Shown: piece after piece, positions 7,028 to 16,174 of the stretch
Layout: every line of letters begins with the position of its first letter
How positions within the stretch are numbered: position 1 is the stretch's first letter
From: G021776435 sp046756245
Lineage (GTDB): Bacteria > Pseudomonadota > Alphaproteobacteria > Caulobacterales > Parvularculaceae
Reading direction: 5' to 3'
DNA: 16,648 nucleotides
NCBI GenBank assembly: GCA_046756245.1
Contig: JBHHVZ010000063.1
Span: forward strand, 1-16,648
Program-made: the position numbers and the translations under genes
Notes under the pieces: generated by a model
The model's database searches: none
What the model saw: only the letters and a program-made list of their open reading frames with translations
What the model was told of the DNA's origin: nothing

Positions 7028-7168
7028 CGTCATCCCGTGCGCGCCGCAGCATCTTTGATGATGCGGCGCAGACACGGGACCGCTGTCGTCGCGGCCGGGC
7101 GGAGCAAGCCGAAAACGATCCCGTGTCTGCAGCGCGTCATTACATGCCGCGCTGCGCACGGGATGACG
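7028..7168. repeat. Composite palindromic repeat (REP-like pair) between nadA and nadB
   Basis: The outer arms CGTCATCCCGTGCGC (7028-7042) and its exact complement (7154-7168) enclose an inner pair, GCAGACACGGGA (7068-7079) with its complement (7119-7130). A left hairpin (7041-7048 with 7062-7069) and a right hairpin (7131-7136 with 7148-7153) sit between them. Because the outer and inner arms share TCCCGTG/CACGGGA, each half can also fold alone. The same architecture with related outer ends (GTCATYCCG) recurs at 16013-16154. This is the layout of intergenic REP-type elements, noncoding, in the 259-base gap before nadB. Confidence 0.82.
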
Positions 7169-7256
7169 GCACTAATCCTACCTTAGCAGCGTCCCCACCC
7201 TCACTCCTCCTCCTTCCAGTGGAAGAGAAGAATGCGCTGAAGCGCATGGTCCGGCG

Positions 7257-8834
7257 ATGATGCATTCGGACACGGACATCCTCATCGTCGGCGCGGGCGT
7301 CGCCGGGCTTTACACGGCCCTCAAACTTGCGCCGCGCCCGGTCACGATCGTCACTGCGCGCCCCTTGGGCATGGGCGGGGCGAGCGTATGGGCGCAGGGC
7401 GGTCTTGCCGCCGCGGTCGGGCCCGACGATTCCCCGGCGCTCCATCTTGAAGACACGATCGCGGCCGGCGACGGCCTCGTCGACGAGATCGCGGCGCGCA
7501 TTCTGGTCGAGGGCGGCCCGGCCTGCGTCGAGGACCTCTTGCGCATCGGCGTTCCGTTCGACCGCGACGAGGCCGGCGCGCTCGTCGTCGGGCGCGAGGC
7601 GGCGCATTCGCGCGACCGCATCGTTCACGCCGCCGGCGATCAGGCCGGCGCGGCGATCATGACGGCGCTGATTGCGGCCGCGAGGGAAGCCCAACACATA
7701 ACCATCCTTGAGCGGATCGTCGTCGAGGACCTCCTGACAGAAGACGGCCGCGTCGCCGGCGTTCTCGCCTATATCGTCGAAAAGGGCGAGCGTGCGCCGA
7801 TGCCCGCAAGCGAAACCGTGCTCGCGACCGGCGGGCTCGGCGGGCTTTACGCGGTGACGACGAACCCTGTGCGCGCGCAGAGCCACGGGCTCGCGTTTGC
7901 TGCAAGAGCCGGCGCCGTCATTCGCGATTCGGAATTCGTGCAGTTCCACCCCACCGCGCTCGATCTTGGGCTCGACCCGGCACCGCTCGCGACCGAGGCG
8001 CTGCGCGGCGAAGGCGCGACGCTTGTCGACGAAAACGGACGCCGGTTCATGCCGGACTATCACCCGCTCGCCGAGCTCGCCCCGCGCGACGTCGTCGCCC
8101 GCGCGGTGGAGACCGAGATCGCTGCGGGCCGCGGCGCCTTTCTCGACGCGCGCCAGAGCATCGGTCCGCGTTTTCCCGAGCTTTTCCCGACGGTCTTCGC
8201 GGCCTGTGAAAAGGCCGGGCTCGATCCGCGCTACGCGCCGATGCCGATCGCTCCGGCCGCGCATTACCATATGGGCGGCGTCATGACGGATACGGACGGG
8301 CGAACCTCGCTCGACGGGCTATGGGCGGTGGGCGAGGTCGCTTCGACAGGCGTGCACGGCGCTAATCGACTCGCCTCGAATTCGCTGCTCGAGGCGGTCG
8401 TCTTCGGCGCGCGGGCGGCCGACCAATTGCGCGACAAGACAGCGATCCCGCTGCGCGAGCCCCATGCGCCGAACGATCGTTACGCGCTTCCCGCCAAGCC
8501 TGCCGACGGCGACGCGCTTGCCCGGTTGCGCAAAACCATGGCGGCGGACTGCGCGCTGCTGCGTTCAAAGGAAAGCCTTGCGCGGACGCTCGACGAAATC
8601 GACGCGCTCGACCGTAGCGAGGCGATGACGAGCGGACTGAAAAGCGCGCTTGTCAGCGCGCGGCTGATCGCGGCCGCCGCGCTTGCCCGCGAGGAAAGCC
8701 GCGGCGGCCATTACCGCACGGACTATCCCGAGGCGTCCGACGATCCGCTTCATTCGCTGTGCCGCTACTCGACCGAAACGGAATCGGTGAAAGTCGCCGC
8801 CGCGCCTCCCATGCCGTCGAAGGCGGTCGCCTGA
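7257..8834 (+). CDS. nadB: L-aspartate oxidase NadB
   Basis: NadB is an FAD enzyme of the succinate dehydrogenase/fumarate reductase flavoprotein family. It oxidises L-aspartate to iminoaspartate, which NadA uses. The 525-residue protein has the N-terminal dinucleotide motif GAGVAG (12-17), the FAD-contacting GGASVWAQGGLAAA, HAAGDQAG and EFVQFHPTAL. The active-site region TEALRGEGATLVDENGRRFM, PAAHYHMGGV and GVHGANRLASNSLLEAVVFG follow, and then the helical C-terminal domain. ATG codons at 7257 and 7260 are equally possible starts; no strong ribosome site is seen, the nearest purine run (GGAAGAGAAG, 7221-7230) being too far. Whether nadB is driven from the nadA promoter through the repeat or from its own promoter is not evident. 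Confidence 0.97.
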   Translation: MMHSDTDILIVGAGVAGLYTALKLAPRPVTIVTARPLGMGGASVWAQGGLAAAVGPDDSPALHLEDTIAAGDGLVDEIAARILVEGGPACVEDLLRIGVPFDRDEAGALVVGREAAHSRDRIVHAAGDQAGAAIMTALIAAAREAQHITILERIVVEDLLTEDGRVAGVLAYIVEKGERAPMPASETVLATGGLGGLYAVTTNPVRAQSHGLAFAARAGAVIRDSEFVQFHPTALDLGLDPAPLATEALRGEGATLVDENGRRFMPDYHPLAELAPRDVVARAVETEIAAGRGAFLDARQSIGPRFPELFPTVFAACEKAGLDPRYAPMPIAPAAHYHMGGVMTDTDGRTSLDGLWAVGEVASTGVHGANRLASNSLLEAVVFGARAADQLRDKTAIPLREPHAPNDRYALPAKPADGDALARLRKTMAADCALLRSKESLARTLDEIDALDRSEAMTSGLKSALVSARLIAAAALAREESRGGHYRTDYPEASDDPLHSLCRYSTETESVKVAAAPPMPSKAVA

Positions 8835-9688
8835 TGACCCCGCCCGCCCTGCCCTTAAGCCTTGTCGAGCCGGCAGTGCGCCGCGCGCTCGCGGAAGATC
8901 TCGGCGAGGCCGGCGACATCACCTCGCGGGCGGTGATTGCGGCTGAGACGCGGATGAAGGCGCGGATCGCCGCGCGCGCGCCCGGCGTTATCGCCGGAAT
9001 CGAGGCGGCGCGTACGGCGTTTCGCCTTGTCGATCCAGCCATTAGCGTCGACATCGCAAAATTGGACGGTGCACGAGTCGGCCCCGGCGACACGGTGATG
9101 ACGGTCGAAGGTCCGGCCCGCGCGATTCTTTCCGCCGAACGCGTCGCGCTTAATTTCCTCGGCCATCTTTCCGGCGTGGCGACGGCGACGGCGGCGCTTG
9201 TCGAAGCCATCGAAGGAACCGGAGCGAAAATGGTCTGCACCCGGAAAACGACGCCGGGCCTTCGCGCGCTTGAAAAGCACGCCGTCCGGTGCGGCGGCGG
9301 CATGAACCATCGTTTCGGCCTTTATGACGCCGCCCTTATCAAGGACAACCACATCGCCGCTGCAGGCGGCGTCGCGAAGGCGCTGAAAACGGCGAAAGCC
9401 GCGCTCGGCCATATGGTGAAAATCGAAATCGAGGTCGACACGCTCGCCCAGCTTGAAGAAGCGCTCGCCGAAGGCGCCGATGTCGTCATGCTCGACAATA
9501 TGTCTTTGGGCGACATGAAAAAGGCCGTGGCGCTGACGAACGGCCGCGCCGTTCTCGAAGCCTCCGGCAACGTCCGGCTCGATACCGTACGCGCCATCGC
9601 CGAAACTGGCATCGATGTCATTTCGTCAGGCTGGATCACCCATTCCGCGCCGAGTCTGGACTTGGGGTTGGATTATCTGACTCAGTAA
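8834..9688 (+). CDS. nadC: Nicotinate-nucleotide pyrophosphorylase NadC (quinolinate phosphoribosyltransferase)
   Basis: NadC converts quinolinate and PRPP to nicotinate mononucleotide with release of CO2, the third step of de novo NAD synthesis. The 284-residue protein shows the family motifs EDLGEAGDIT (N-terminal), LNFLGHLSGVAT, the substrate-binding CTRKTTPGLRALEKHAV and GGGMNHRFGLYDAALIKDNH, EIEVDTLAQLEEAL, MLDNMS and LEASGNV. The ATG at 8834 overlaps the nadB stop in TGATG, so translation is coupled to nadB. Its last 7 bases overlap the end of the convergent gene at 9682-10554. Confidence 0.97.
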   Translation: MTPPALPLSLVEPAVRRALAEDLGEAGDITSRAVIAAETRMKARIAARAPGVIAGIEAARTAFRLVDPAISVDIAKLDGARVGPGDTVMTVEGPARAILSAERVALNFLGHLSGVATATAALVEAIEGTGAKMVCTRKTTPGLRALEKHAVRCGGGMNHRFGLYDAALIKDNHIAAAGGVAKALKTAKAALGHMVKIEIEVDTLAQLEEALAEGADVVMLDNMSLGDMKKAVALTNGRAVLEASGNVRLDTVRAIAETGIDVISSGWITHSAPSLDLGLDYLTQ

Positions 9689-10554
9689 GCAGCCAGCCAA
9701 ATCGTCCTTTCGGAAAAATCCGCCGTAATCAGAAAATTTCGCAACGCCTTGACGCCTAAATTAAGGGCGGCGGCGTTTGCGGTGTTGTCGACTGCGGCTT
9801 CAACTTTTTTGAATTTCACTCCAGCGACCTCGAGTTCATCCAGAATGATAATGTCGCGCTCTATCGGTCCGCCGACGCCGCCGCCTTTGCGTCGGTCTAT
9901 AATATTTTCTTCCTTCAGCAATCCGAGTTGAGCAGCGTACGCGGCGCCGATCAGGACTTCGCTGCCGTTGCCGAGATCGAGCTCCGCATTGACGGGCGGT
10001 TGGCCGTTGACGCTGGCATTCATGGTCTCAACGCCATTGCGTGTTTTCAAGTTCAACACGACGCCCGGCGGCGTGTTTTCTCGAGACGAGCGGCGAATTG
10101 ATTTGCCTCGAATGTCGACCTCGATCCGATCTCCGTCAAAAAGCTCGCGACCGAGGACAACGGTGAGCGGCGCTCCAATGAGACGTTCGGATATGTCAGA
10201 CAAATCGAGCGCAGCCACAGTAAGTTCGCCAATTGGCTGGCCGAGAGCGACAACCGGAACGCCTTGCGCAAATCGCACCTGCGCTGTACCGCCGGTTCCC
10301 TTTCCGATCTGCTCCCCAAACAATTCCAGACCAATCGACTCAGCATAGGTTGTGTCGACAAAAGTGATTTCCGCCGCGCTGTCGATCGCCGCTACGGTTT
10401 TATTTCCAGCAATCGTGATCGGCGCGAATAATCGATCGGCGCGAATAATGAGCTTCTCGCTCGGATCTACCGTGGCATATGTCGAACAGCTAATGAGCGC
10501 TAATGCGGCGAGGGCGAAAATACACGGCTCGAATTTCATCAAGCGTGCCATCAT
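9682..10554 (-). CDS. Two-lobed retropepsin-like aspartic protease, probable lipoprotein
   Basis: The 290-residue protein opens with a lipoprotein-type signal (hydrophobic run, then LISC with the acyl cysteine at residue 23 of the long form). It then shows two similar lobes. Lobe one has the candidate catalytic AAIDSAAE (Asp58) and closes with VLGRELFDGDRIEVDIR. Lobe two has AELDLGNGSEVLIG (Asp193) and closes with NLGVKALRNFLITADF. This is the retropepsin pattern duplicated in one chain. Neither site is the classic D[TS]G: the first reads DSA and the second DLG, so activity is uncertain. Three in-frame Met codons (10554, 10551, 10539 as first bases on the minus strand) are possible; MKFEP at 10539 gives the neatest signal peptide. 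The gene looks less GC-rich than the nad genes and overlaps nadC convergently by 7 bases. Confidence 0.77.
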   Translation of the reverse strand: MMARLMKFEPCIFALAALALISCSTYATVDPSEKLIIRADRLFAPITIAGNKTVAAIDSAAEITFVDTTYAESIGLELFGEQIGKGTGGTAQVRFAQGVPVVALGQPIGELTVAALDLSDISERLIGAPLTVVLGRELFDGDRIEVDIRGKSIRRSSRENTPPGVVLNLKTRNGVETMNASVNGQPPVNAELDLGNGSEVLIGAAYAAQLGLLKEENIIDRRKGGGVGGPIERDIIILDELEVAGVKFKKVEAAVDNTANAAALNLGVKALRNFLITADFSERTIWLAAY

Positions 10555-10776
10555 TTAGCACCCCATCTGATCTATTCTCATTCGATTGAGTTAACATTGA
10601 ATTGGTTATGAGGCTATGCGACACATGGTGCTAACCGCTATTGAAAGCCATTTGCGCCGGTTCGGTTTTCGATCCGCGCGCTGGTAGACTGTTCCCCGAC
10701 ACAGCGTATTCCGGTTTCAACTATCAGTCGCCGCCAATGAATTGCGTCGATAGAACGAAATGAAAGGCCGCCCGTG

Positions 10777-11730
10777 ATGAAACGGCGAATGTTTGGCGTA
10801 ATCGCGGCCGCTGCAATCTCCAGTTCCTGTACGCCATCCGCGCCCACGCCAGCGCAATGTGACGTGGCGCTTCTCGTCCTCGGCGTCGCCCAAGACGGCG
10901 GCAAGCCGCAGATCGGTCACCCCGAGGACCCGGCGTGGAAAGACGCATCCTTGCGCCGGCATGCGACGTCGCTGGCGCTTGTCGACCGGCGGAACGGCGA
11001 AACCAGACGCTGGCTGTTCGAGGCGACGCCCGACATTAAGGAGCAGCTTTACCGACTCGACCAACTGGCGCCCGCCGACGCTTCGCCGGGCCTCGCCGGC
11101 GCCTTCCTCACCCACGCGCATATCGGACATTACGCCGGCCTCATGCTGTTCGGCCATGAAGCGGCGGGCGCGAAACATGTTCCGGTTTACGTGATGCCGC
11201 GCATGGCAACGTTCCTCGAAAGCAATGGCCCTTGGAGCCAATTGGTGCGCTACGAAAACATCTATCTCGCGATCATGAGCGAAGGCGAAACAGAGGCGCT
11301 CGCAGAGGCCATCGCCGTCACGCCGTTCGCGGTTCCCCATCGGCAGGAATTCTCCGAAGTTGTCGGTTTCCGGATCGAAGGCCCGTCGAAATCCGTAATC
11401 TTCCTCCCGGATATCGACGGCTGGGAGGAATGGGACGCGGCGGGAACGAGGATCGAAGATGTGATCGCTTCGGCCGACCTCGCCTTTCTCGATGCGACCT
11501 TTTTCGCGAACGGCGAAATCCCTGGGCGCGATATGTCGGGTTTCCCGCATCCTTTCGTCGCGCATTCGATGGCGCGCTTTAAAGACCTGCCGGCAGAAGA
11601 AAAAGCCAAGGTGCGCTTCATTCACATGAACCACACGAACCCCCTCCACGATCCTGCAAGCCGCGAGCGAAAGCTGGTTGCAAGTCAGGGATTTAAAATC
11701 GCTGAAGAAGGCGAAGAGATTTGTCTTTAG
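10777..11730 (+). CDS. PqqB-like metallo-beta-lactamase-fold protein, exported
   Basis: The 317-residue protein belongs to the MBL-fold group annotated as PqqB-like. Features are the opening strand LLVLGVAQDGGKPQIG, the metal motif THAHIGHYAGL (HxHxGH, where classic MBL enzymes have HxHxDH), MPRMATFLESNGPWSQLV, a later histidine in PFAVPHRQEF, FLPDIDGWEEW, LDATFF and a final HMNHTNPLHD. An N-terminal hydrophobic stretch ends in SSSCTP, which suggests a lipoprotein although the lipobox is imperfect. There are no other pqq genes here, and true PqqB is cytoplasmic, so a role in PQQ synthesis is unlikely; substrate unknown. The ATG at 10777 is preferred over the adjacent GTG (10774), with AAAGG about 9 bases upstream. 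It converges on the cell wall hydrolase gene with a 9-base gap. Confidence 0.85.
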   Translation: MKRRMFGVIAAAAISSSCTPSAPTPAQCDVALLVLGVAQDGGKPQIGHPEDPAWKDASLRRHATSLALVDRRNGETRRWLFEATPDIKEQLYRLDQLAPADASPGLAGAFLTHAHIGHYAGLMLFGHEAAGAKHVPVYVMPRMATFLESNGPWSQLVRYENIYLAIMSEGETEALAEAIAVTPFAVPHRQEFSEVVGFRIEGPSKSVIFLPDIDGWEEWDAAGTRIEDVIASADLAFLDATFFANGEIPGRDMSGFPHPFVAHSMARFKDLPAEEKAKVRFIHMNHTNPLHDPASRERKLVASQGFKIAEEGEEICL

Positions 11731-11739
11731 GCGGAGTAA

Positions 11740-12513
11740 TTACATTTCCGCCGGCGCGGCGGCGACGACCGAACGGCTCGGGAAACGGTAGAATTTATGC
11801 GAGCCGACCGTCGCGGTCGGCGTCAGCGTCTCGGCCCATGGCGGCGACACATAGGTCGCATGATAATGCGTTGCGTTGCGGCTCACCGGCGCGCGCACGC
11901 CCGAAAGCACGGCCACGGAAAGGTCGTCTATTTCCTTCCACTTGCGTTTGCTGACGCGCCCTTTGAGCGAGCCGTCGCAGGTGAAGCTGAACTGACATCC
12001 GGTGCGCCGCTCCGCCCCCTGATAGACAACCTCGCAAATGCTGTTCGGATAGACCGGGCTCGCGACACGGTTGAGCACCACGTCGGCGACCGCGAGCTGC
12101 CCGACGCGCGGTTCTGACCGGGCCTCAAAATACATCGCCTCGGTCAGACATTTGCGCTCTTCCCCGTCGAGACGCGCGACCGTGAGCCGGGTGAAATCGA
12201 AATCAACGAGGCCGTCCACGCCGCCACGCTCGGCGACGATAGTTTCTATGGCCTTGGCGGGCTTTTGCCGCGGCGACAGCAGCGCCTCGCGGGCGGCTAC
12301 AGTCTCGGCCTTCATGAATTCGGCGAATTGGGCGGCGAGCTCGGCCTGGCTGGCCACAGCCTGTTCGATTTGGGCGGCCTGCTCGGCGCGGCGCGCGGAA
12401 GCCGTGGCGCTCAGCGCGGTCGCGAGAACGCATACTGACACCCCGGTCGCAGCGATAAGGCTGCGCAGGGTCCAGTTAACGTGCTGGATGGAATGTTCGT
12501 AGCGGGATTTCAT
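11740..12513 (-). CDS. Membrane-anchored cell wall hydrolase, SleB/CwlJ type
   Basis: The 257-residue protein has an N-terminal membrane anchor (about residues 17-40), an alanine/glutamate-rich helical, possibly coiled-coil stretch (about 41-95), and a SleB/CwlJ hydrolase domain (about 118-245). The domain shows CLTEAMYFEARSE with Glu125 and Glu130, AVADVVLNRV, YPNSICEVVYQG, CQFSFTCDG, ATHYHATYVSPPW and a final His in VGSHKFYRF. In proteobacteria without spores such enzymes are thought to cleave peptidoglycan in growth or division. The ATG at 12511-12513 is chosen over an in-frame GTG at 12543, which would add ten mostly basic residues. The ribosome site is weak (AGGCG about 7 bases before). 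A hairpin-rich leader and a CtrA-type box lie upstream. Confidence 0.92.
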   Translation of the reverse strand: MKSRYEHSIQHVNWTLRSLIAATGVSVCVLATALSATASARRAEQAAQIEQAVASQAELAAQFAEFMKAETVAAREALLSPRQKPAKAIETIVAERGGVDGLVDFDFTRLTVARLDGEERKCLTEAMYFEARSEPRVGQLAVADVVLNRVASPVYPNSICEVVYQGAERRTGCQFSFTCDGSLKGRVSKRKWKEIDDLSVAVLSGVRAPVSRNATHYHATYVSPPWAETLTPTATVGSHKFYRFPSRSVVAAAPAEM

Positions 12514-12592
12514 CTCGTTACGCCTATTCGTCCTTTTTCTCACGACCCGCCGCCGACGCTTCGCAGCGCCTCCGGAGCGGATCCGTAAAGCA

Positions 12593-12608
12593 GGCGCCTT
12601 CTGGCGCC
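12593..12608 (-). repeat. Hairpin in the leader of the cell wall hydrolase gene
   Basis: GGCGCC (12593-12598) and GGCGCC (12603-12608) form a perfect 6-bp stem with a 4-base loop. A second short stem (CGCT/AGCG) and the palindrome CTCCGGAG lie closer to the gene. Together they make the leader strongly structured. Confidence 0.5.
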
Positions 12609-12660
12609 GGGGCTCGTGTCAGGTCTTTGCAGTTACGCAGGAACACCCCACGAACAGAGC

Positions 12661-12687
12661 AAAAAACGCGCCCTCAAGACGCGTCCT
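12661..12687 (-). terminator. Possible intrinsic terminator before the cell wall hydrolase gene
   Basis: On the minus strand ACGCG (12680-12684) and CGCGT (12666-12670) form a 5-bp stem, extendable by wobble pairs, and the stem is followed by TTTTTT (12661-12666). It lies about 150 bases after the ppdK stop and 150 bases before the hydrolase start. It could end ppdK mRNA, attenuate the hydrolase leader, or end a short RNA from the promoter near 12726-12756. The short stem and 9-base loop keep confidence moderate. Confidence 0.5.
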
Positions 12688-12725
12688 TCAAGGCGGAATA
12701 TGGCGCCTCGATAGGACTTGAGCAA

Positions 12726-12756
12726 ATTATTTTCTCGCTTGTTAACCTTTTCTTAA
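12726..12756 (-). promoter_or_regulatory. Probable CtrA-activated promoter (TTAA-N7-TTAA box)
   Basis: TTAA (12742-12745), seven bases, TTAA (12753-12756) is an exact match to the binding site of the alphaproteobacterial cell-cycle regulator CtrA. On the minus strand it is followed after 10 bases by AATAAT (12726-12731), five of six matches to TATAAT. A start near 12719 would place the box at about -37 to -23, where CtrA activates. The likely target is the cell wall hydrolase gene about 200 bases downstream. CtrA itself is not in the window. Confidence 0.6.
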
Positions 12757-12774
12757 GACTAATTATTCCGACCC

Positions 12775-12828
12775 TTAACCTTCTGTAAAGGCTATATGAT
12801 TCGCTTTCGCGGGAGCTGTGTTAACCAT
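12775..12828. promoter_or_regulatory. Additional CtrA-like half sites and a CcrM methylation site
   Basis: TTAA-N7-TAAA (12775-12789) misses the CtrA consensus by one base, and TTAACCAT (12821-12828) is a typical half site. GATTC (12798-12802) between them is a GANTC, the target of the cell-cycle methylase CcrM. Three TTAACC words within about 90 bases support cell-cycle control of this region; each alone would be weak. Confidence 0.4.
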
Positions 12829-12837
12829 CTAAATCGC

Positions 12838-15531
<2,694 letters not shown>

Positions 15532-15859
15532 TGTCCCCGCCTGTTCCTGAATCTTCTCCGCGCCGTCGCCCGCCGTCAGAGACTCAACTTCCGGCTTCAG
15601 GGATGGCTTAAGACAGCCGCCGACCCCGGCCAAGCCGAAAATTGACGCAGTGCGGCAGAACTGCATTGCGCCCGTCCCCGCAGGAGGCGGCCGCGCCGCG
15701 CGATAATACGCATCGAGCGCCGGCGCGGCCGCCCGACGTCCGCGTTCAAGGGGACCCGCCTTGAGGACGCCGCGCCGGGCCATGGGGGCGACCCGACGAG
15801 AGCGAAGATTAAGGCCGCGCGGAAAGACGGGGATAACTGTCCCGCAAAATTTAATGTTC

Positions 15860-15908
15860 GGGCGCCGGAACCCGCATGTTTCCTTGCTTTCAGGTTCGCC
15901 CGGCGCCC
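15860..15908 (-). repeat. Long hairpin between glyS and ppdK
   Basis: GGGCGCCGG (15860-15868) pairs exactly with CCGGCGCCC (15900-15908). After a 3-base bulge on one side, AACC (15869-15872) pairs with GGTT (15893-15896), leaving a 20-base loop. On the minus strand the stem is followed by AT-rich sequence (ATTAAATTTT) without a clean T-run. It could be a weak terminator for glyS or a structured ppdK leader. Confidence 0.5.
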
Positions 15909-15946
15909 CAAATGGTTGTGAGGGAAGGCGGTGAAGAGGGCGGATT

Positions 15947-16007
15947 CCTCCCCCGTTTACGGGGGAAGTGGTCGAGCGCCGCAAGGAGCGAGACCGGAGG
16001 GGGTTTT
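15947..16007 (+). repeat. C/G-run hairpin element
   Basis: CCCCCG (15950-15955) and CGGGGG (15960-15965) form a 6-bp stem with a TTTA loop. This is followed by a spacer containing a GAGCG...GAGCGAG pattern and then GGAGGGGG and a T-run (16004-16008). The motif resembles short intergenic repeats common in alphaproteobacteria. On the plus strand the T-run follows a G-run, but no plus-strand gene ends here. Confidence 0.4.
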
Positions 16008-16012
16008 TACTC

Positions 16013-16154
16013 TGTCATTCCGGGGCGCCGCGCAAGCGGCGAACCCGGAATCCAGTCCTGAGTCCGTCCCCACAATCAGCAGCGCAATGATCGCAAGCGG
16101 CGGCGCTCAGGTATGGATTCCGGATCGGCGCGTTCCGCGCCGTCCGGAATGACA
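16013..16154. repeat. Second composite palindromic repeat (REP-like pair) after glyS
   Basis: The outer arms TGTCATTCCGG (16013-16023) and CCGGAATGACA (16144-16154) enclose an inner pair CCGGAATCCA (16045-16054) and TGGATTCCGG (16114-16123). A left hairpin with a GCAA loop (CGCCGC 16026-16031 with GCGGCG 16036-16041) and a right hairpin (CGGCGCG 16126-16132 with CGCGCCG 16136-16142) lie between. It mirrors the element at 7028-7168 in layout and size (142 against 141 bases). It starts about 20 bases after the glyS stop and may serve as its transcript end. Confidence 0.82.
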
Positions 16155-16174
16155 CCGGAGGCGAACGTCGCCCC

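Larger units (their letters stand above)
15532..16174. other. Intergenic region between glyS and ppdK, no gene seen
   Basis: This 643-base stretch has no convincing gene on either strand. It holds, from the ppdK side, a GC-rich leader (15532-15840), a long hairpin (15860-15908), a C/G-run hairpin repeat (15947-16007) and a composite palindromic repeat (16013-16154). I see no clear promoter for ppdK; it may be read from upstream of glyS or from an unrecognised site. Confidence 0.6.

Noticed and set aside
7028..7168. CRISPR-like array
   Set aside because: The repeats are inverted and nested, not direct repeats with even spacers, and no cas gene is near.
10777..11730. Start of a PQQ biosynthesis operon
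   Set aside because: No pqqA, C, D or E nearby, the metal motif differs and the protein carries an export signal.
15869..15900. GAACCTGA on the minus strand as part of a thiamine (THI box) riboswitch
   Set aside because: The other core pieces (CTGAGA and the paired ACCC/GGGT arms in order) are absent, and ppdK is not a thiamine synthesis gene.
15532..15984. N-terminal extension of PPDK, including a stretch that looks like a lipobox (GVGGC)
   Set aside because: PPDK is cytosolic and the family begins near the ATG at 15529-15531, which has its own GGGGAC ribosome site; the lipobox is likely chance.
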